Of a DNA stretch of 50,979 bases, positions 22,164 through 37,100 are shown piece by piece. The position numbers were made by a program, and so were the translations under genes. Position 1 is the stretch's first letter. Every line of letters starts with the position of its first letter. Location of the stretch: contig JABINC010000042.1 in assembly GCA_018697675.1 (NCBI GenBank), positions 71,077-122,055 of the forward strand, in the 5' to 3' direction. This DNA is from Candidatus Peregrinibacteria bacterium. GTDB lineage: Bacteria; Patescibacteriota; Gracilibacteria; UBA1369; JABINC01. The notes beneath the pieces were generated by a model. The model did no database searches and was not told where the DNA came from. It worked only from the letters and a program-made list of their open reading frames with translations.

Positions 22164-25100
22164 ATGCGACCACCACTCGCTATTCAACAGGTCTTTGAGG
22201 CATGGGGTAAGAAATGGTTATCTCTGCTGGTCATTGCGACGCTAATTGCGACGCAGCTTGTTAACGTACGTCCGGCGTACAGTGAAGAGCCGGATGAGGA
22301 ATATTCTCTGGTGGCAATTTTGGTGGAAAGTGAGATACTGGATACTTTTCGGCGGTTTGATGGGCTGAGTGCAGACTATGCTCCTCTGACGGCGGAAACT
22401 ATTCGGAGTAGAGTTGAACGCTATGCGGAAGATGTTCAAAGTAAATTGCCATATACTAAAACTGCGATTATTTCCGTTGGAGCGGATGAAGATCCTCGGA
22501 ATATTTCTTCTGTGCTTGAGCGACTTTATTTTGAAGGGGAGAGGAATGGCAAGGAAGTTGCGAAACTTGTGGGAGTGGAGATTGTGGGGGATTTGCCGAT
22601 TCCTGTAGTGAATAAAAATGGAAATCGGTTCATGTCGATGTATCCATACACGGATTTCAAAGAGAAGGCTTATATTTATAACCCTGAGAGCGGAGATTTT
22701 GAGACAAATAAGGAGGCACGTGATGTACAGCCGGAGGTTTGGCATGGAGTTATAACTTCGCCGGTCGAATACAAGATTGATTGTGAGGAGGTTGAAGGCA
22801 AAAAGACTCGGCTTGATGATGGGAGTTGTATGAATGAGGAGGCATATGAATTGATAGCGCAATTTTTTGACAAGAATCATTTGTTCAACAAGGGGCTAGC
22901 TGGGTTTGATGAGTTCGATAATAAAATGCTGATTGCAAATGAGGTGGTAGAAGAGAATGTGATAAATAGACTCGGGTTCTCGAACTACCAGAGATATATA
23001 GATCACATGGAGGACACCGCGTATCACAGGTATACCAAGGAGCTAGCTGAAGAATTGTTCACGGAGATCAATGGCGAGCTGGATGAGCTGGGGGCGGATG
23101 AATTAGGTGTGGATAATGATGGGGATGGGGCAGTGGATGAGGACGGGCGAGATGATAATAATGCAGATGGAGATGACAAAACGGACGAGGACGGCCCAGG
23201 AGATATGGATGGAGATAATTGTCCGGGAGAGTGTAATAAAGATGATGACCGTGATTGTAAGGATCTCGATAAAGATGGGATCCGAAGTTATATAGAAAAT
23301 CAAATCGAGCAGGATTTTGAAAATGTTTTCGGAGACTTGATTGCAGAGGGCAAAGCGATCAACCCAACGGAGGGAGCTTACAAAAATAAGATGTTCCCTT
23401 TTCCTCCGATAAGCGCCCTACTCTTTTCGATGGGAATAATTCCGCCTTATGATCGAACAATGTGTGAGGATGAAGACCCAAGGGAGGACGACCCGAATTG
23501 TTACGGAGATCCTGACCCGAATTCTGAAGATTTGGAACACATAATGGCTATTGCCCTTGGCGAACAGATCTTCCACCCAGAGTGGGATGATGATGAAGAT
23601 GGATTTTGCGATGAGGATGGGACGGCTGACAATGACAATGACGGTGATGGCAAATTTGATGAAGATCATGGAGGAGAACCGGATGATTCTGAATCAGGTT
23701 ACTTCGGCGACCTCCCAGATGTTCAATCCAAAATGATTATAGATCGATATTTGCAAAAATATTATTCTCAGTTTGAGAAACATCTCGGGAATACAAATAA
23801 TTGGACTACAAACACTGGGCGATATAATGCTCGTGGAATGCGAAGTGATGGACTTGTGCGCAATGATACAGATACGCTCATTGGACTAATTTCGAAAAAA
23901 GATGAGTTTGTAAAAAATTATCTCCGTGCACAAAACGAATACTTGGAAGGAAAAGTTGATGGAGTCGTTGATGAAATTCAAGAAGACATCCCTCTGATTG
24001 GAAAAGTTATTGTGAGTGCGCGTCTCAAATATGATCATGACAACAATTCTGAAACGCCGCTATTTATGACGCCGCCGATTCCAATTGATTTTACGAATCA
24101 TTCTATCAAGCAGCACTCGATGATTTTGACTCCATATATTTGGGGTAAGCCTGCACATGAGATTGAGAGTGCAGTTGAGTGCTCGCTTTATCTTGGAACT
24201 TATGAAGACTGCTCAACTACTGGAGACGGCAATTGTGAGGATTCTAAGATCGTAGAGACTAATCGTGTTTATGATCCGCTGACTTCTGGGATTTACAATA
24301 GAGATACAGATGACGAAGATGAAACTTATCCAGACAACTTAAAAGATGGAGACGACTACGGAGGATGTTTTGGAAATAATATTGAAAATAGAGAGTGGTG
24401 TTTTCCTGATAATTCGAAGGGGCCGATAAGAAGCAAGAAGGGGACAATGAAAATCGAAGAAGATATCCCAGTGGATTACAGGGCTTGTTATGATTTCAAA
24501 CTTTCTTCTGGATTTTATGGAGACCCGCTGATCCCAGTGCCTTTGCCTCATCAGCCGAATACTTATTTGTATTGGGCGGAGAATCTAGCAGATGTGACTT
24601 GGAAGCTCGGACAAGATGGAATTTACAATACAACCACACCGCCGCATCCTCCGATTAATTTCAGTGGAGTTGGGGATTCTGTGGATAACGAAGATGAATT
24701 CGAAGATGCACTCGAGTATTACAAAGATAATTTCCTACTATTCAACGGTGCGAGACCTAGTCCATACACTCCGTATGATGAAATTTTTCCACCGATTTTG
24801 GATGATCCAATCAATGACATTTATTACACGCTCGGAGATCTGCTCGAGGCAATGGACTATGATATTTCTGTAAATCAAATTGTATCTGAGGATCTGTTTG
24901 CGAATGGAGAAAGCCCTGTTGTAATTGATGATCCTTTGGAAAGAGTTGATCAGGCGGTATTTACAATGGACAGGCATTATGTGGCTCGCACCCCAGCCCC
25001 AAATGGAGATCCGGTGCTCACTCCTACTCTAGCCCAAGCCCATACTATCCCGAGTGTCGTCCAACACAAAGAACCAACCAGTGACACAATTATGCAGCAA

Positions 25101-28100
25101 GTTGAATCTGGAATCACACGAGACCTTCCAGTCGATAGCCCAAGGTATACAACTTTCCGTGGACAAGACCTTGCTTATAAAAAAATTATTTACCCGAATT
25201 TGTTCCGATATGAATCTGTGGATGATTTTCGGGAGGAGCTTCTGGCCAAAGATGAAGAAATCGCGAGCCTGCCAGGCGCAGAAAACTTCGACGATGTACT
25301 GGCTGAAACTATTGATGAGGAGCTCAACCGTGAGATGATCGAAGATGCAATTGCTTGGGTCAATATGGATATCGATGAGAAGCACCGCTATATGTTAACG
25401 ACTTTTTTGAATCCAGAAGAGCGGCCATTTATAAAAAGACCTGATAAAGGATATGAAGTTATGTATTTCGTAGGGAATGGGGATTCGCGTGGATATAATT
25501 TTTCATTTAATGGAGCAGTCCCTGAAGAAGAAACTGACGAGCCATTCTTGGAGGCTGAGGGAGCGGCTGCGCGTGCCGCGCAGGCCGCGATTGAAAACAG
25601 CATGACAGACAGAGCTGAGAGTGAGGAGGATGAAGAGGGAAGCGGCGGAGCCGCAAATATGCAGATTGAAGGCCTTCCATTATTTGAGTGGTTAGAAGCT
25701 ATGGTAGAGTGGGTTGACGATCTCTCCGAACAAGTTTCATTTGGAGACACAGAAACTTATTGTGGGAACTTACCAGATGACGAAACCGCCCTGGAGCCAG
25801 ACTATGACAATGATGGGATTGCTGATAGCGAAGACACTTCCCCATTCTCTCCTGACAAAAACAAAGATGGAATATTGGACGGGGCAGAGAACACAAGCTT
25901 GCTGGATATTTCGGTCGATCGCAGACTTGTGAAGGCAGATGGCAAAGAAGAAATTCTTATAACAATAACTGGTAAGGAGCTTACTACTTCTGGATATGAA
26001 AGGAATCTTTCGGACAGCTTCACCCAAGTCGAACTTTTCTTGACGGAAAAGGAGAAGAGAATTTTTGAGCCGGTTGGATATACCGAGTCTGCACTAATCC
26101 GTGGGGAAGCTGAGTTCAAAGTTATCAGCACATTAGTTCCTGACGAAATCATAGTCAGTGCCACACCTATAAACAGAGAGGATCTCAAGCGCACCCAAGG
26201 TCTATCGATCCGCAGTGCCAAGGAGCGAGTGAATCTCGTGACTTATGTTCACGAAACAAAAGAGCGAACCGTCACATATGATGAAGAGATTCTGGAAAAT
26301 ATAATTATCAAAAAAGATGACAGCAATATCGTAGCTCGACTCGATGCTGAGATTGGTGAGTTGCAAATTTTGGACCCTTCATTTGAAAAACAATTCATAG
26401 CTTCAAATGGAGATGAAGTCTCGCATATAATTGTGAATCGAAAAGGAAGCGATGAAAGTATTGCGAAGATAAGTTTGAATCCTGATTCTTTTGAATTTAA
26501 AAATCTTGGTGAAGGAGTTGAAGTTATGGAAGCTGGGGAGAATTTTGAAGTGCTAAATGCAGAGGGTAGAAAAGTTGTACTCGTGAGTGCAAACGGACAT
26601 GTGTTTTTGAATCCTGGATATACCGTCTCTTTCAAAAATGACATCCTAAGTAATCTTGTGATTTTCTCAGAAGAAAATATCGCATTATTTGAAATTGAAT
26701 TAGAAGTGGACTTCACAGAAGTGATCGTGAATTTAAAAGAGATCGCGAGAAATGAAAACCGACTCAAAAAATTCTTCGGTAGATTTATGCCATCTGTATT
26801 TGCTTCTGAATTTGCTGATGCTGATCGCGATGGACTGGATAATATGCAGGAATTTGTAATTGGAACTGATATCGAAATTTCTGATACAGATGGTGATAAA
26901 TTCTCGGATTCGCAAGAATTTTTTGCGGGATATCATCCTCTACGTGTTGGGGCATTATTATTCAAAGATGTCGCAGAAAATCATGAGGCCTTCCGAGCTA
27001 TTATTGAATTATATCTTCGTGGGATTTTATCTGGATTTGACGATGGAACGTTCCGCCCAAGTAATAAACTAACACGTGAACAATTCGTTAAGATAAATCT
27101 CGGGGCTGCCTGCATCGACTGTAGCGCATTTAGTGAAAGTGTGAAAGAAAGCATAGATGCTGATTATTCAAGAGCCCCTTTCCCTGATACAAACATCACC
27201 CCTGAACTCCAGTATTGTGTGGCGAAAGGAAAGATAGACGGAATTGTTTCCGGATATCTTGGTGAACCTTATGAAGGGTTTTTTGTGCCGCTAAATAATA
27301 TAAGTCGAGCAGAAGCTACGAAAGTGCTTATCGAAACCGCTGCATCTCTGGTGGACTCTTCTAAATTTGATGCGAACACTTATTCTGGAAATGATAGGCC
27401 ATGGTTTTATAATTATATAATAGAGTCCCAAGAACACGGACTTTATCCTAAAAATAGATTTACCGAAGTTGATCATTTGTCGACAGAAAGATTTACGAAT
27501 TGGTTCAATATTCAAATCGTTAATAATGGTGATTTCATGACTTGGCTCGCTGAGCCGATCACCAGAGCGGAATTTGCGATGATGGTGCAGAACTTATTCC
27601 AAGTGAGTGATTGTCAAGCTGCTGACCGAGACGGCGATGGACTTTCTGACAATGCAGAGACTTTCCAATATGGCACGGATCCGTTTGACCCAGACACAGA
27701 CAAAGGTGGCATTACCGATGGAGAGGAAATCGTGCGGAACATGAATCCTCTGGATAAACGAGATGAAGGCAAGTATCGAGAATTTGAAACTGTGGATGCC
27801 CCAGAAGAAGAACTAACTCTCTCTGATGATACGGATAGCGATGGACTTTCTAATGAAGAAGAATTGGCCCTTGGGACTGACCCAGAGGACGCGGATTCTG
27901 ATGGTGATGGAATTAGTGATTCTGATGAAGTTTTATTTGGTACAGATCCGAATTCATCTAGAGATGGTGATCAAGTAGAAGATATTTTGGGAGAAAGTGC
28001 GGACGATGGAGATGATGATGGAGGTAATGGAGGAATCGAAATCGAGGGATACTTTATCGAAAAAGAAGTTGTGTTCCGCGAGAAAAAAGCCGATGAAACT

Positions 28101-31100
28101 TTTGTATCGGATATAATTATTCCAAAAGATGTCATCCCGGTAAGTGAACTTTCTGAGAACTTAATTGTTGAAGCGCAAATCTTGGACAGTGCTGGACGAA
28201 TTAATTTTGATGATAATTCAAGTGTTGTTCAGTTTATAGTTGAAGATGATAGTTTTGGGGAGCTTGAGAGGCAGACTATACAGGTAGTGGATGGATCTGC
28301 GATAACCACCCTACTCTCGAAACCAACTTCTGGAAATTATAGCGTGCGTGCAATTGTAATAAATAAGAGAATTGCGCCTGATGACAAATCCGTTCTGATT
28401 CATTCTTTGGACCCTGTGGATATTGAGATTGAGGCGCGGACGAATGTATTGCAAGCGGGTGTGATTTCTCGGGTGGATGCTGATATAAATTTAAAAGATA
28501 AATTTGATAATTTTGCCAATTATGATGTTTATAGAGTTCAGGTTGAAGCGGATGGACCTGTTCGAATAGGGAATGCTGATGAGGACGAGAATCTGGAGGG
28601 GTTGCAGCTGATATTTAGTGAGGGGAAGAGAACTCTAGAACTGTTCTCTTTGGAGAAGCCGGGCGAAATAACGGTGAAGGCCCATATACTTGGGCCTGAT
28701 GGTGAGAAGTTGAAAACGGCCTTACTGGATCTTGAGTCGCACAAAGAAATTAACCTTGAGCTGTCTCATACAAATCCAGATATGCGAGCGGATGCGAGCA
28801 GTGACACCGAAGTGCGCATCACAGTTGTAAATGAAGATGGTATCAGACTTGATGGATTCAATGAGGCCGTACATGTTTCACTTAGTGATGAAAGTCTGGG
28901 AGTAATCCGAAGTAATTCTGAGGTTCAAATGGAAGGTGGATTTGGGACCGCGGTGCTCCGCTCTAGCACTATCGCTGGGAAACTTATCATCCATGCTGAA
29001 TCTGTCGGAGTTAACCCTGGAGTTACTACTATTGCGATTGAGCCGCTCAGCCCCGCGTTTATACAATTGACAGCGGACAGCGACACTCTCTTCACAGAAG
29101 AAGGAGAAACCCTCACTTTGAGTGCGAATCTTTTTGATAAATATGGAAACCCTGTTTTGAATTCTGAGGGAACAGGAGGGTTACTGCAATTTAGTATAAC
29201 GCCAGAGACCAGTGATTTTGCAGAATTAGAAACTGTAAATCCTATTCCAACCAAAAAAGGGAAAGTTGAAATCAAACTATTACCAAAAAAACTAAGCGGA
29301 CCTATTCACGTAATGGTAGAAGATTTCAATGATCAACTCACCCCTGCAGCTATTCGACTTTATGCCAAAAAACGAGTTGATTTTGAAGATATTAAATCAG
29401 CCAATCCAAATGTGTTATTTGCCTCTCTGCTTGGCACGGGCAGCGCGGATATAACCGAAGAAAATAGCTTCGCTGCTTGGACCGCGGTCAGCGGCAGAAC
29501 TCAATCTGTTGTGAGCTTGCTCAAAGACCCAGAGAGCTTTGTAAAACGTCTTCAGGTAAAAGGGAATGCCCTTATCTCGAATATTGACACTACTTATCTC
29601 TACACCGATGTGATCCCAGCAAATGATCCTCTGCAGCCTACTCGGTTTGCAGTAAAGGATATTCTTACAGATAAAATTCTTCTGGATGTATTTATGCGTG
29701 TCAGCCCAACTCGACGAATGTATCTGAACATCGAAGATCCGGGGCTCACTCAAGAGGGGATATTCCTAAACCTTCTCACTGAGGCCGAAAGATTTGGTGC
29801 CGCAAAACACAAAGAAAACCTAAACCTCACGGAGCATGGTCGCACAGTTCTATCGGTCACTCCAGATGGCAAGATAAATGTAATCGACAAGAGCTTTGAT
29901 CTGAAACTCGACTCACTTGCGGCTTATCCACGACTGACTATTTGGAAATCTGGGAATGTTATTGCTGAGATTTTGATGAATTTTTCATTTGATAAAGATG
30001 TGCGAATTTTGGATGAGAAATTTGATTTCAAAACATCCGGTTCACTAAACACCGGAATTTATATCGTGCCACATCTTGGACTAACAACCTTCCAATTGGA
30101 AAAAACTTTCAATGGGAATTCGAGCAAAAATCCTGTGAGCTATTCGCTTACCGATACTTCTCAACCTCTACCGTCTGAGCAAAGCCCAGGAAGTACTTAC
30201 TTGAGTCTAGAGCATGCACATACAACTCAGGGGATTGGATTTGAAGATGACAATAAGCACATCCTGCTTTTCTCTTCTGGAATGATGGCCGGCGAGGCGA
30301 TGAAAGATAATATGTCTGAGATCGGAATACTACTCGGAGATGCTACGATTTCTCTGGAGCCACGCGACATTCCTGATTCAGGATTTGACCGTACAATCGG
30401 CACCAAGATTTTGAATGGCACTGAACTTATAAAAGAAATTCGACCGTATGATTACAATGATGATGGACTTTCTGACCTACTGGTTTCTTATGAGGATGGC
30501 GATGTAAAACTACTACGAAACAAACATGCTCTAAATCGTTTCGAAGATGCTGGAACTCTTATCAGCGTCAAAAATGGAATCCTGAGCGAAGACACGGCCG
30601 ATTTCGACGACAATGGATTCGAAGACATTGTGATAGCTGCCAGAGAGCCATGTAGGGCTGATGAAGTGATCTGTGTGGACATGTATTGGAATGACGAAGG
30701 TGAATTCAAGCGCGAGAATCTCAAACTTGAACTCGACCAACAAATCCACATGTTGCGTGCCGGAGATGTAAACAATGATAAAGACCCTGATATTGTAGTT
30801 AGCGATGCCAGCGGAAGTATTTACGTCTTCTACAATGAAAAAGGCAAAATAAATACTGAAGGATCATTTGTCGGGAACTTGGGTGTGAAAATCGATCCAG
30901 ATATGAATCTAAAAGATGAGCTCCTTATCAGTCATCCGCAGATGAGAAGAGATAATTTGAGCACTAGTAATGACGATAATTTGTTTAGAAAACTTTCTGT
31001 ATTAGATGACAGAGGGTTCGCAGGCGGAGCAAGTACTTCACATTTCGACGAGATAAATAGCCTTCAAAATTCTGGCAAAAACTTGAAGATCGCAGAGCCG

Positions 31101-34100
31101 AAAGTTAAGACTGAAAAAGAATTTATTCGGCTTCAATATGATGATGCGTTTTTCAGTTCCAGCAAAGTGGCCACTGATATAAATGAAGATATTTTGATGC
31201 CGGGAGACAGCGTTGAATACAAGATTACTCTTCGAAACACGAGTGGCTTTACAATAAGCGATGTGATTTTGAGTGATACTGTGCCGGATTCGATGACACT
31301 CGATAAAGAAAGTATTTCTTGTGAGAGCTGTACCGGATTTGATCTGGAATTCACGAATTCTTTGAAACGGCCATTTACAATTCGTAATTTCAGTGTACCT
31401 GCTGGAGAAGCGGTTGAAATTCGGTACGAGGCTACAATAAATAATGTACCGAAGGTGAATATAACTCTGCAGGAGAACTTCACCGATCACTTCGATAGCT
31501 ACCTGGATATTGCAGCTTCGCCAGAAGGAAACACTTCTGGAATAATGACTTATTTCTATTCTGATTTCTTGCAGGAAGGTGGAAAAGTTAAATACACAAA
31601 GAGCTCGTTCATACCGACCATAGAGGACAAAGCGAGCGGTGAATTTGAGCCTGAGGACGGTGTTGATAGAGAGGCTCCGCTAAATGCATCATCTGAGGAG
31701 CATGATCCTGATGAACATTCGGAAGAATTATTAGATACGCATAAAGACTTCTTCACTGGAGACCTGGATGGAGACGGATTACCTAATCAATGGGACTCTG
31801 TATCTGGAGATTTGAGCTTGCTCAATTTCACTTTAGATATGGATGACAATGCTATAGGCCAAGTCTTAGACATGGCCTCTGCGGTCGTAGAAGATGCAAT
31901 TTCTAAACTGACATGTAGCGGAGGATGTCTGGCTCTACCGCTCAATATTTCTTTCTTTACACCTGGACAATTCAATATGTTTGGAATGCCTGTTGGATTC
32001 GACAATGGGCTACCTCTGTTTTGCTGGGGTGCTGTAAACACGCCACCTGGAGTTGGAACCGCTTCGCTATGTAGTGGATCTACAGGAGGACGTTTATATC
32101 TCTCCCCTACTCTGAATGGAGGGCTTGTGTTCTCAGTTTGTATCGGTGTAGATAAGGCCGGGCAATGCTGGTCTTTCAATATCCCACTACTGCAGGCGCT
32201 TGGTGTTTGTGACAAAATAAATGGATCAATTGAGTCGGCTATGTCTGTTGCAACCAGTATGATTTCTTCTGTAAATGGAGTGATGGCGCTTGCGATGAAT
32301 GGCCAGAGCTCCGGCGGCAGCGATGAAAGCAGCGGAGGAGTCGTCTCATACAATTTGGGCAGCTATAGCGTGCCTTCTTCCTCCAATTCCAATATACGTG
32401 TACCTGGATTCCCATCTGTATTCACAGATTGGATAGATCGACAAACTGAAGAATTCGGAGATCTATTGGATCTTCCTGATATCTACTTTATCTATCCGGA
32501 TCCGCAGAGCATGGTTGGATCTTTCAACCCATCGAAAAACCAAGAGCTCAAGATGACCAGTCTTTATGATGCACTTAATTTTATGAATAGTCTTCCTCTG
32601 TTTAATATAGAAAGTGAGGAAATAATTTTCCGTCTCCCTGCAGTCACTCAGATTGAAATACAAAAACTTCAACAAGATGCAGAACGATTTACAGAGAATC
32701 TCCGATCGCAATTGGAATATTATAAAACTGCTGGAGAAGGACTCGAAGCTGGAGCCACCGGCCAAGCACTGGCTTCTGTAGAAGGCCAGCAATTTATAGA
32801 GGGGCTCGATGAATTCATTCGCTCGATTGAGCAAAACATGCTGGTAATGGAGGAATATTCTAAGCTTCCGGAAAAAATCATGGAATATCGTTTCGCTGTC
32901 AGCACCTATGTAACTCAGATAATTTGTTATGTGGATACGATCCTAAATTACAGCGGCGGATATGTGATCAAAAATAAAAACCGCGTGAAAGCATGGACCA
33001 AGGCCATCATAGATGTGATCGATTCTGTGAAAACATGGCAGGGACTTCTCAATCTATCTGTCTCATATCAAGAATCCTGCGACAAGTGTACAACTTCTCG
33101 ACAGAGCCTGATGGAATTGATGATGAAAGTATTTGTGACGATACCGTCGCCACCGATCATTGATCTGCCGAAGTGGCCAGATATCGTGCTAGATATTTCA
33201 AGAATCCAAGGAGGAATCACTCTTTATTTCCCTGAACTCAAGATAGTTCCTGAACCAATTGTGCTACCAGAACTACCGAAAATATTCATACCTCAAAATA
33301 TGCCTGCTGGTGAACTAATGACGTTTATGAGGTCATTCTCATTCCCAGAAGTTGCGGTGATTCCTGGGCCGCCGAGGCTCCCTGATCTGCCGAAGCTCCC
33401 TGGGCTCCCACTGCCAAAACTTCCTGATCTTCCACCACCACCAAAATTCCCAGAATTGCCTAGCGCTCTCTCTGGAACGGTTAAGGGTCTCGAAAAAATT
33501 ATAAAAATTGTATGTCTTGTTAAGAATGGATTTATCCCTACAAATGAAGCTCAACTCAAAACCAAAGTTGAAGAATTAACTGCTCGTGGCTCTGACCTAC
33601 TACTTCCTATCGACAAGGGATTTGCGATTGAAACTCCTGATATAAAGATTGATTTCGTAGATCGCATTGAAATAAATACAAGAATTAATTTGGACGTAGA
33701 TGTCACTCCTCTGAAAGATGCAATCTCTGGAATATCTGAAAAAGCTGGCCAACTGACCGATGCTTTGTCCGGAGCAATAGAAGTCGGAACTGACGCCGTA
33801 AACAATCTCAGCGAGACCGCTTCGGATGTCACTTCTGATGTATCTGATGCAGCCGAGGGAGCTGTAGATTCTGTGAGTGGTGCTGGCAGCGACCTCTCTG
33901 ACGAGGCATCTGGCGCTGTCGATGGAGCTGCTGATACCGCAGAAGAGGCTGTTGATGGGGCGACCGAAGGCAGTCCTGAATTGGAAGCAAGACTCGATCA
34001 AATGAAAAATATTATTGATGAATTAAGCCCACAGGTGGCACGATTTAACAAGGAAACTGCTGGCTTCTCTGATGACTTAAAAATAGTCGCTGATATTGAA

Positions 34101-37100
34101 TGGCTTGATACTGACAGCCCTGTCCTAAATAGAGATCTGGATGATTTACGGCTTAATGCATATGACCTCCGAGGACTAGACAGCGGGTATCTAAAAGATT
34201 TGGATTCGCTCAAGACTGAGTTGATCACCTATGTAGATACAATGCATGAAAATACCAATCGATTTGGTGATAATTTGGAAATAGAAAATGTCACAAGAAT
34301 GTTTGCGGCAGATGGAGCTGCGGCATTTTTGAAACCAGATAAATCCACTGTTAGTTTTGAGAATGATTATACCGAGGACACTTCATTTATCTCTGCCAAG
34401 GAGCAGCTCCAGCAGATATTTGCAGACACCAGAGATCTCAAAGACACATGGATATATGGCCGCCCTCTTGCGGCAAATTCTGTCATGGAGCGCGGAGCTG
34501 AACTTTCTGGAGGTGGAGCAGAAATACTTCACAAAGGTATATATATTCACACTCCTGAAGGCGACTCTGAAAAAGTCGTTAACTACGTCAAAGAAAGTGG
34601 TAGCGGAAGCCTTCTCGTATTTGAAGATGTTGACCGCGATAATGATGATGACCTGATCTATACACTTGGCTCGGATATTTATCTCAAAGAAAACTACAAA
34701 AAAGAGCGGGAAGGTAAATTTTATCGCAAACCTGCGAAAACTTATGAGCTATCTGAACTTCTACCTGAAGACACTGCTGTTAATATGTTTAAATTAGTTG
34801 ACCTGGGAAATGGCACCGTAAATGTGAAATGGCTCGAAAACCATAGCGCATCCGGCTATGAGCTTGAAATCAAACATGCTCTGAATGATTTCTTCCGCAA
34901 AGGAGAGACGGCTACAGAACGCATATTGGCGATCCCTAAATCCTACCCTACTTCAGAATTCACGCCAAAAATCAATGAAGCAACTCTCGATGTTTTGAAT
35001 GGTGAAATTGAAGTTGAAAGTTCCACCGAAGAGTTTTCAAATTTGATACCTGGAGATCTCATCCGCACAGGATCTGGAGAAGCTATTATAAGATTTGATG
35101 GTGAAACAGAGGAAGGTAGTCGGATAAAATTGGAAGAAGATACTGTGTTTGAAATCCCAGATATCACCGCTAGTTCTCCTGAAATTTATGTTGAGGGAGA
35201 GGCCACTATCTTGACCGGGGACAATGTACTTGCTCGAGGAGGAAATATTTTCAGCACAGGAAATAACTCAAAAATCACTGTTAATTTCGACACTCGTGAA
35301 GAATTGGTTGTGGAGGCAAATTCTAATTTCGAAATCCCACTACTCAGCAAAGGTGACTCTGTCATAACGGACCTCGACGGCAGCGTTCAGATTGAATCAC
35401 ATCCTCGACGCATAGTAAGCCGAGGGGATGTCATCAGTCCTAAAGGAGGCATACTGCTGCATGCGACTACTAATTCTAAGATGAAATTCCAGAGTAATTT
35501 CTCTGGCATGACCATCATTGCAATTGATCGAAATACTAAATTTGTCGTACCAAGCTCCATACCTTCAGACACCGAAATAGAAGTTGTTCGTGGCCAAATC
35601 GAACTCATTGATTTGAATAGTGAACCGGAGGTCGGAGACGCATATGTCGGCATGCTTCTGACTCCTAATTCAGTACTGCGCACATACGATAATTCGAGTG
35701 CAAAAGTCGACCACCTAGGAGCAGAAATCAACTTATCTGAAGTTGAGAGCTTGCGCATACTCCCTCTAAATGACACCGGAAATCCTCAGCTTAATTTTGA
35801 ACTGGAAAACGGAAATTATTATACGAAAATACGGGCACTCAGCTCAGATGGAGCACGAAGCACCGTGTCTCCGCAGACACTTTTTGCTCCGCAGGAATGT
35901 GGGGATGAGCGACCTGCTTTTGCCTCAAGTGGATCTAGCCGAAAGAAAGTTTCTATATTCAAACCTCTCGAAATAGATGGAAGCTCTTCAAATGATCTGG
36001 ATGGTGAAATTGAAGAATATTTCTATGACCTTGACCTAAGCGAAGACAAAGATCGCGATGGTGATGCTACAAATGATGATGAAGATCCATCTGACGAAAA
36101 TATAGATCCAAAAGTTACAGTTGGACCTTACCAAGATCTGGAAACTAGATATCTGAAACTTTGGGTAAAAGATCAAGGAGGAAACCTTTCAGCTCAGGAA
36201 ATCGCTGTGGATATATATGTTCCGGATATAATTTTGAGCCCGGTATCAGCCGAAAAAGGAATTATTCAAGGGCATACCTCCCCTAGAGAATCTGAGATGC
36301 CGTTCAGAATAATTCGAAATAGAGATGGTATGTTTGATACATTAAAAGACAGTGATGGTAACGATATTTTCTACACGGACGAAAATGGATCTTATTATAT
36401 AGATGACTTTAAGCTCGACGAAGAAATCGTCGTGAAAAATGCCGCCGGAGATCAGATTGCAAATATAGATGAAGACACTGGTCGCACTGTGATTACGGAT
36501 GATAATTATAGGCTCCGCGCACTTCCAGCAAATAATTCACTACCTACCCGAGTTAATCTTGAGAACATAGATAGTGGCGAAGTTTTACTTACAACCCTGC
36601 TGATTCCTGAAGTAAATACTGATGTATCGATCGATGATGATATAAATTATTCTGGAGAAATCCTCAGAAACCTCACTGGTGTACATATCAAACCTTACCC
36701 GAATCCAACTACTAGCTTCATGCCGATCTCAGCGACTGACAGACTGTATCCTGGAGGAGTAAATATATTCAATGGCAATGATCGAATTGGAATTGTTGCA
36801 AGCAATGGGAATGTGCATTTATTTGATGAAAGCCTAACTCTTCGAGTGAAAGGCTCTACTGTTTCAAATGACCCATATGTGCTCGAACTACATAAAGAAG
36901 GGAATGTTCTGGCTGATATTTATATATCGATTTTTGATGGAGATGGGCTTCAGTTTGATTATATAGTTGGAGATCCTGAAAGAGCTTTTGATGTGACATT
37001 TACCGGGTCTAGCACGGAGGGTGATAACCCAGACAGCGACAATGATGGCTTCAGTGATGACTTTGAGCTCATGCACCAATTGAACCCTCTCGAACCTGAT

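Noticed and set aside
23100-23700. Ile/Met-rich minus- and plus-strand frames opposite the Asp-rich repeats
   Set aside because: They are shadows of GAT/GAC/GGN repeats coding for calcium-binding loops of the giant protein.
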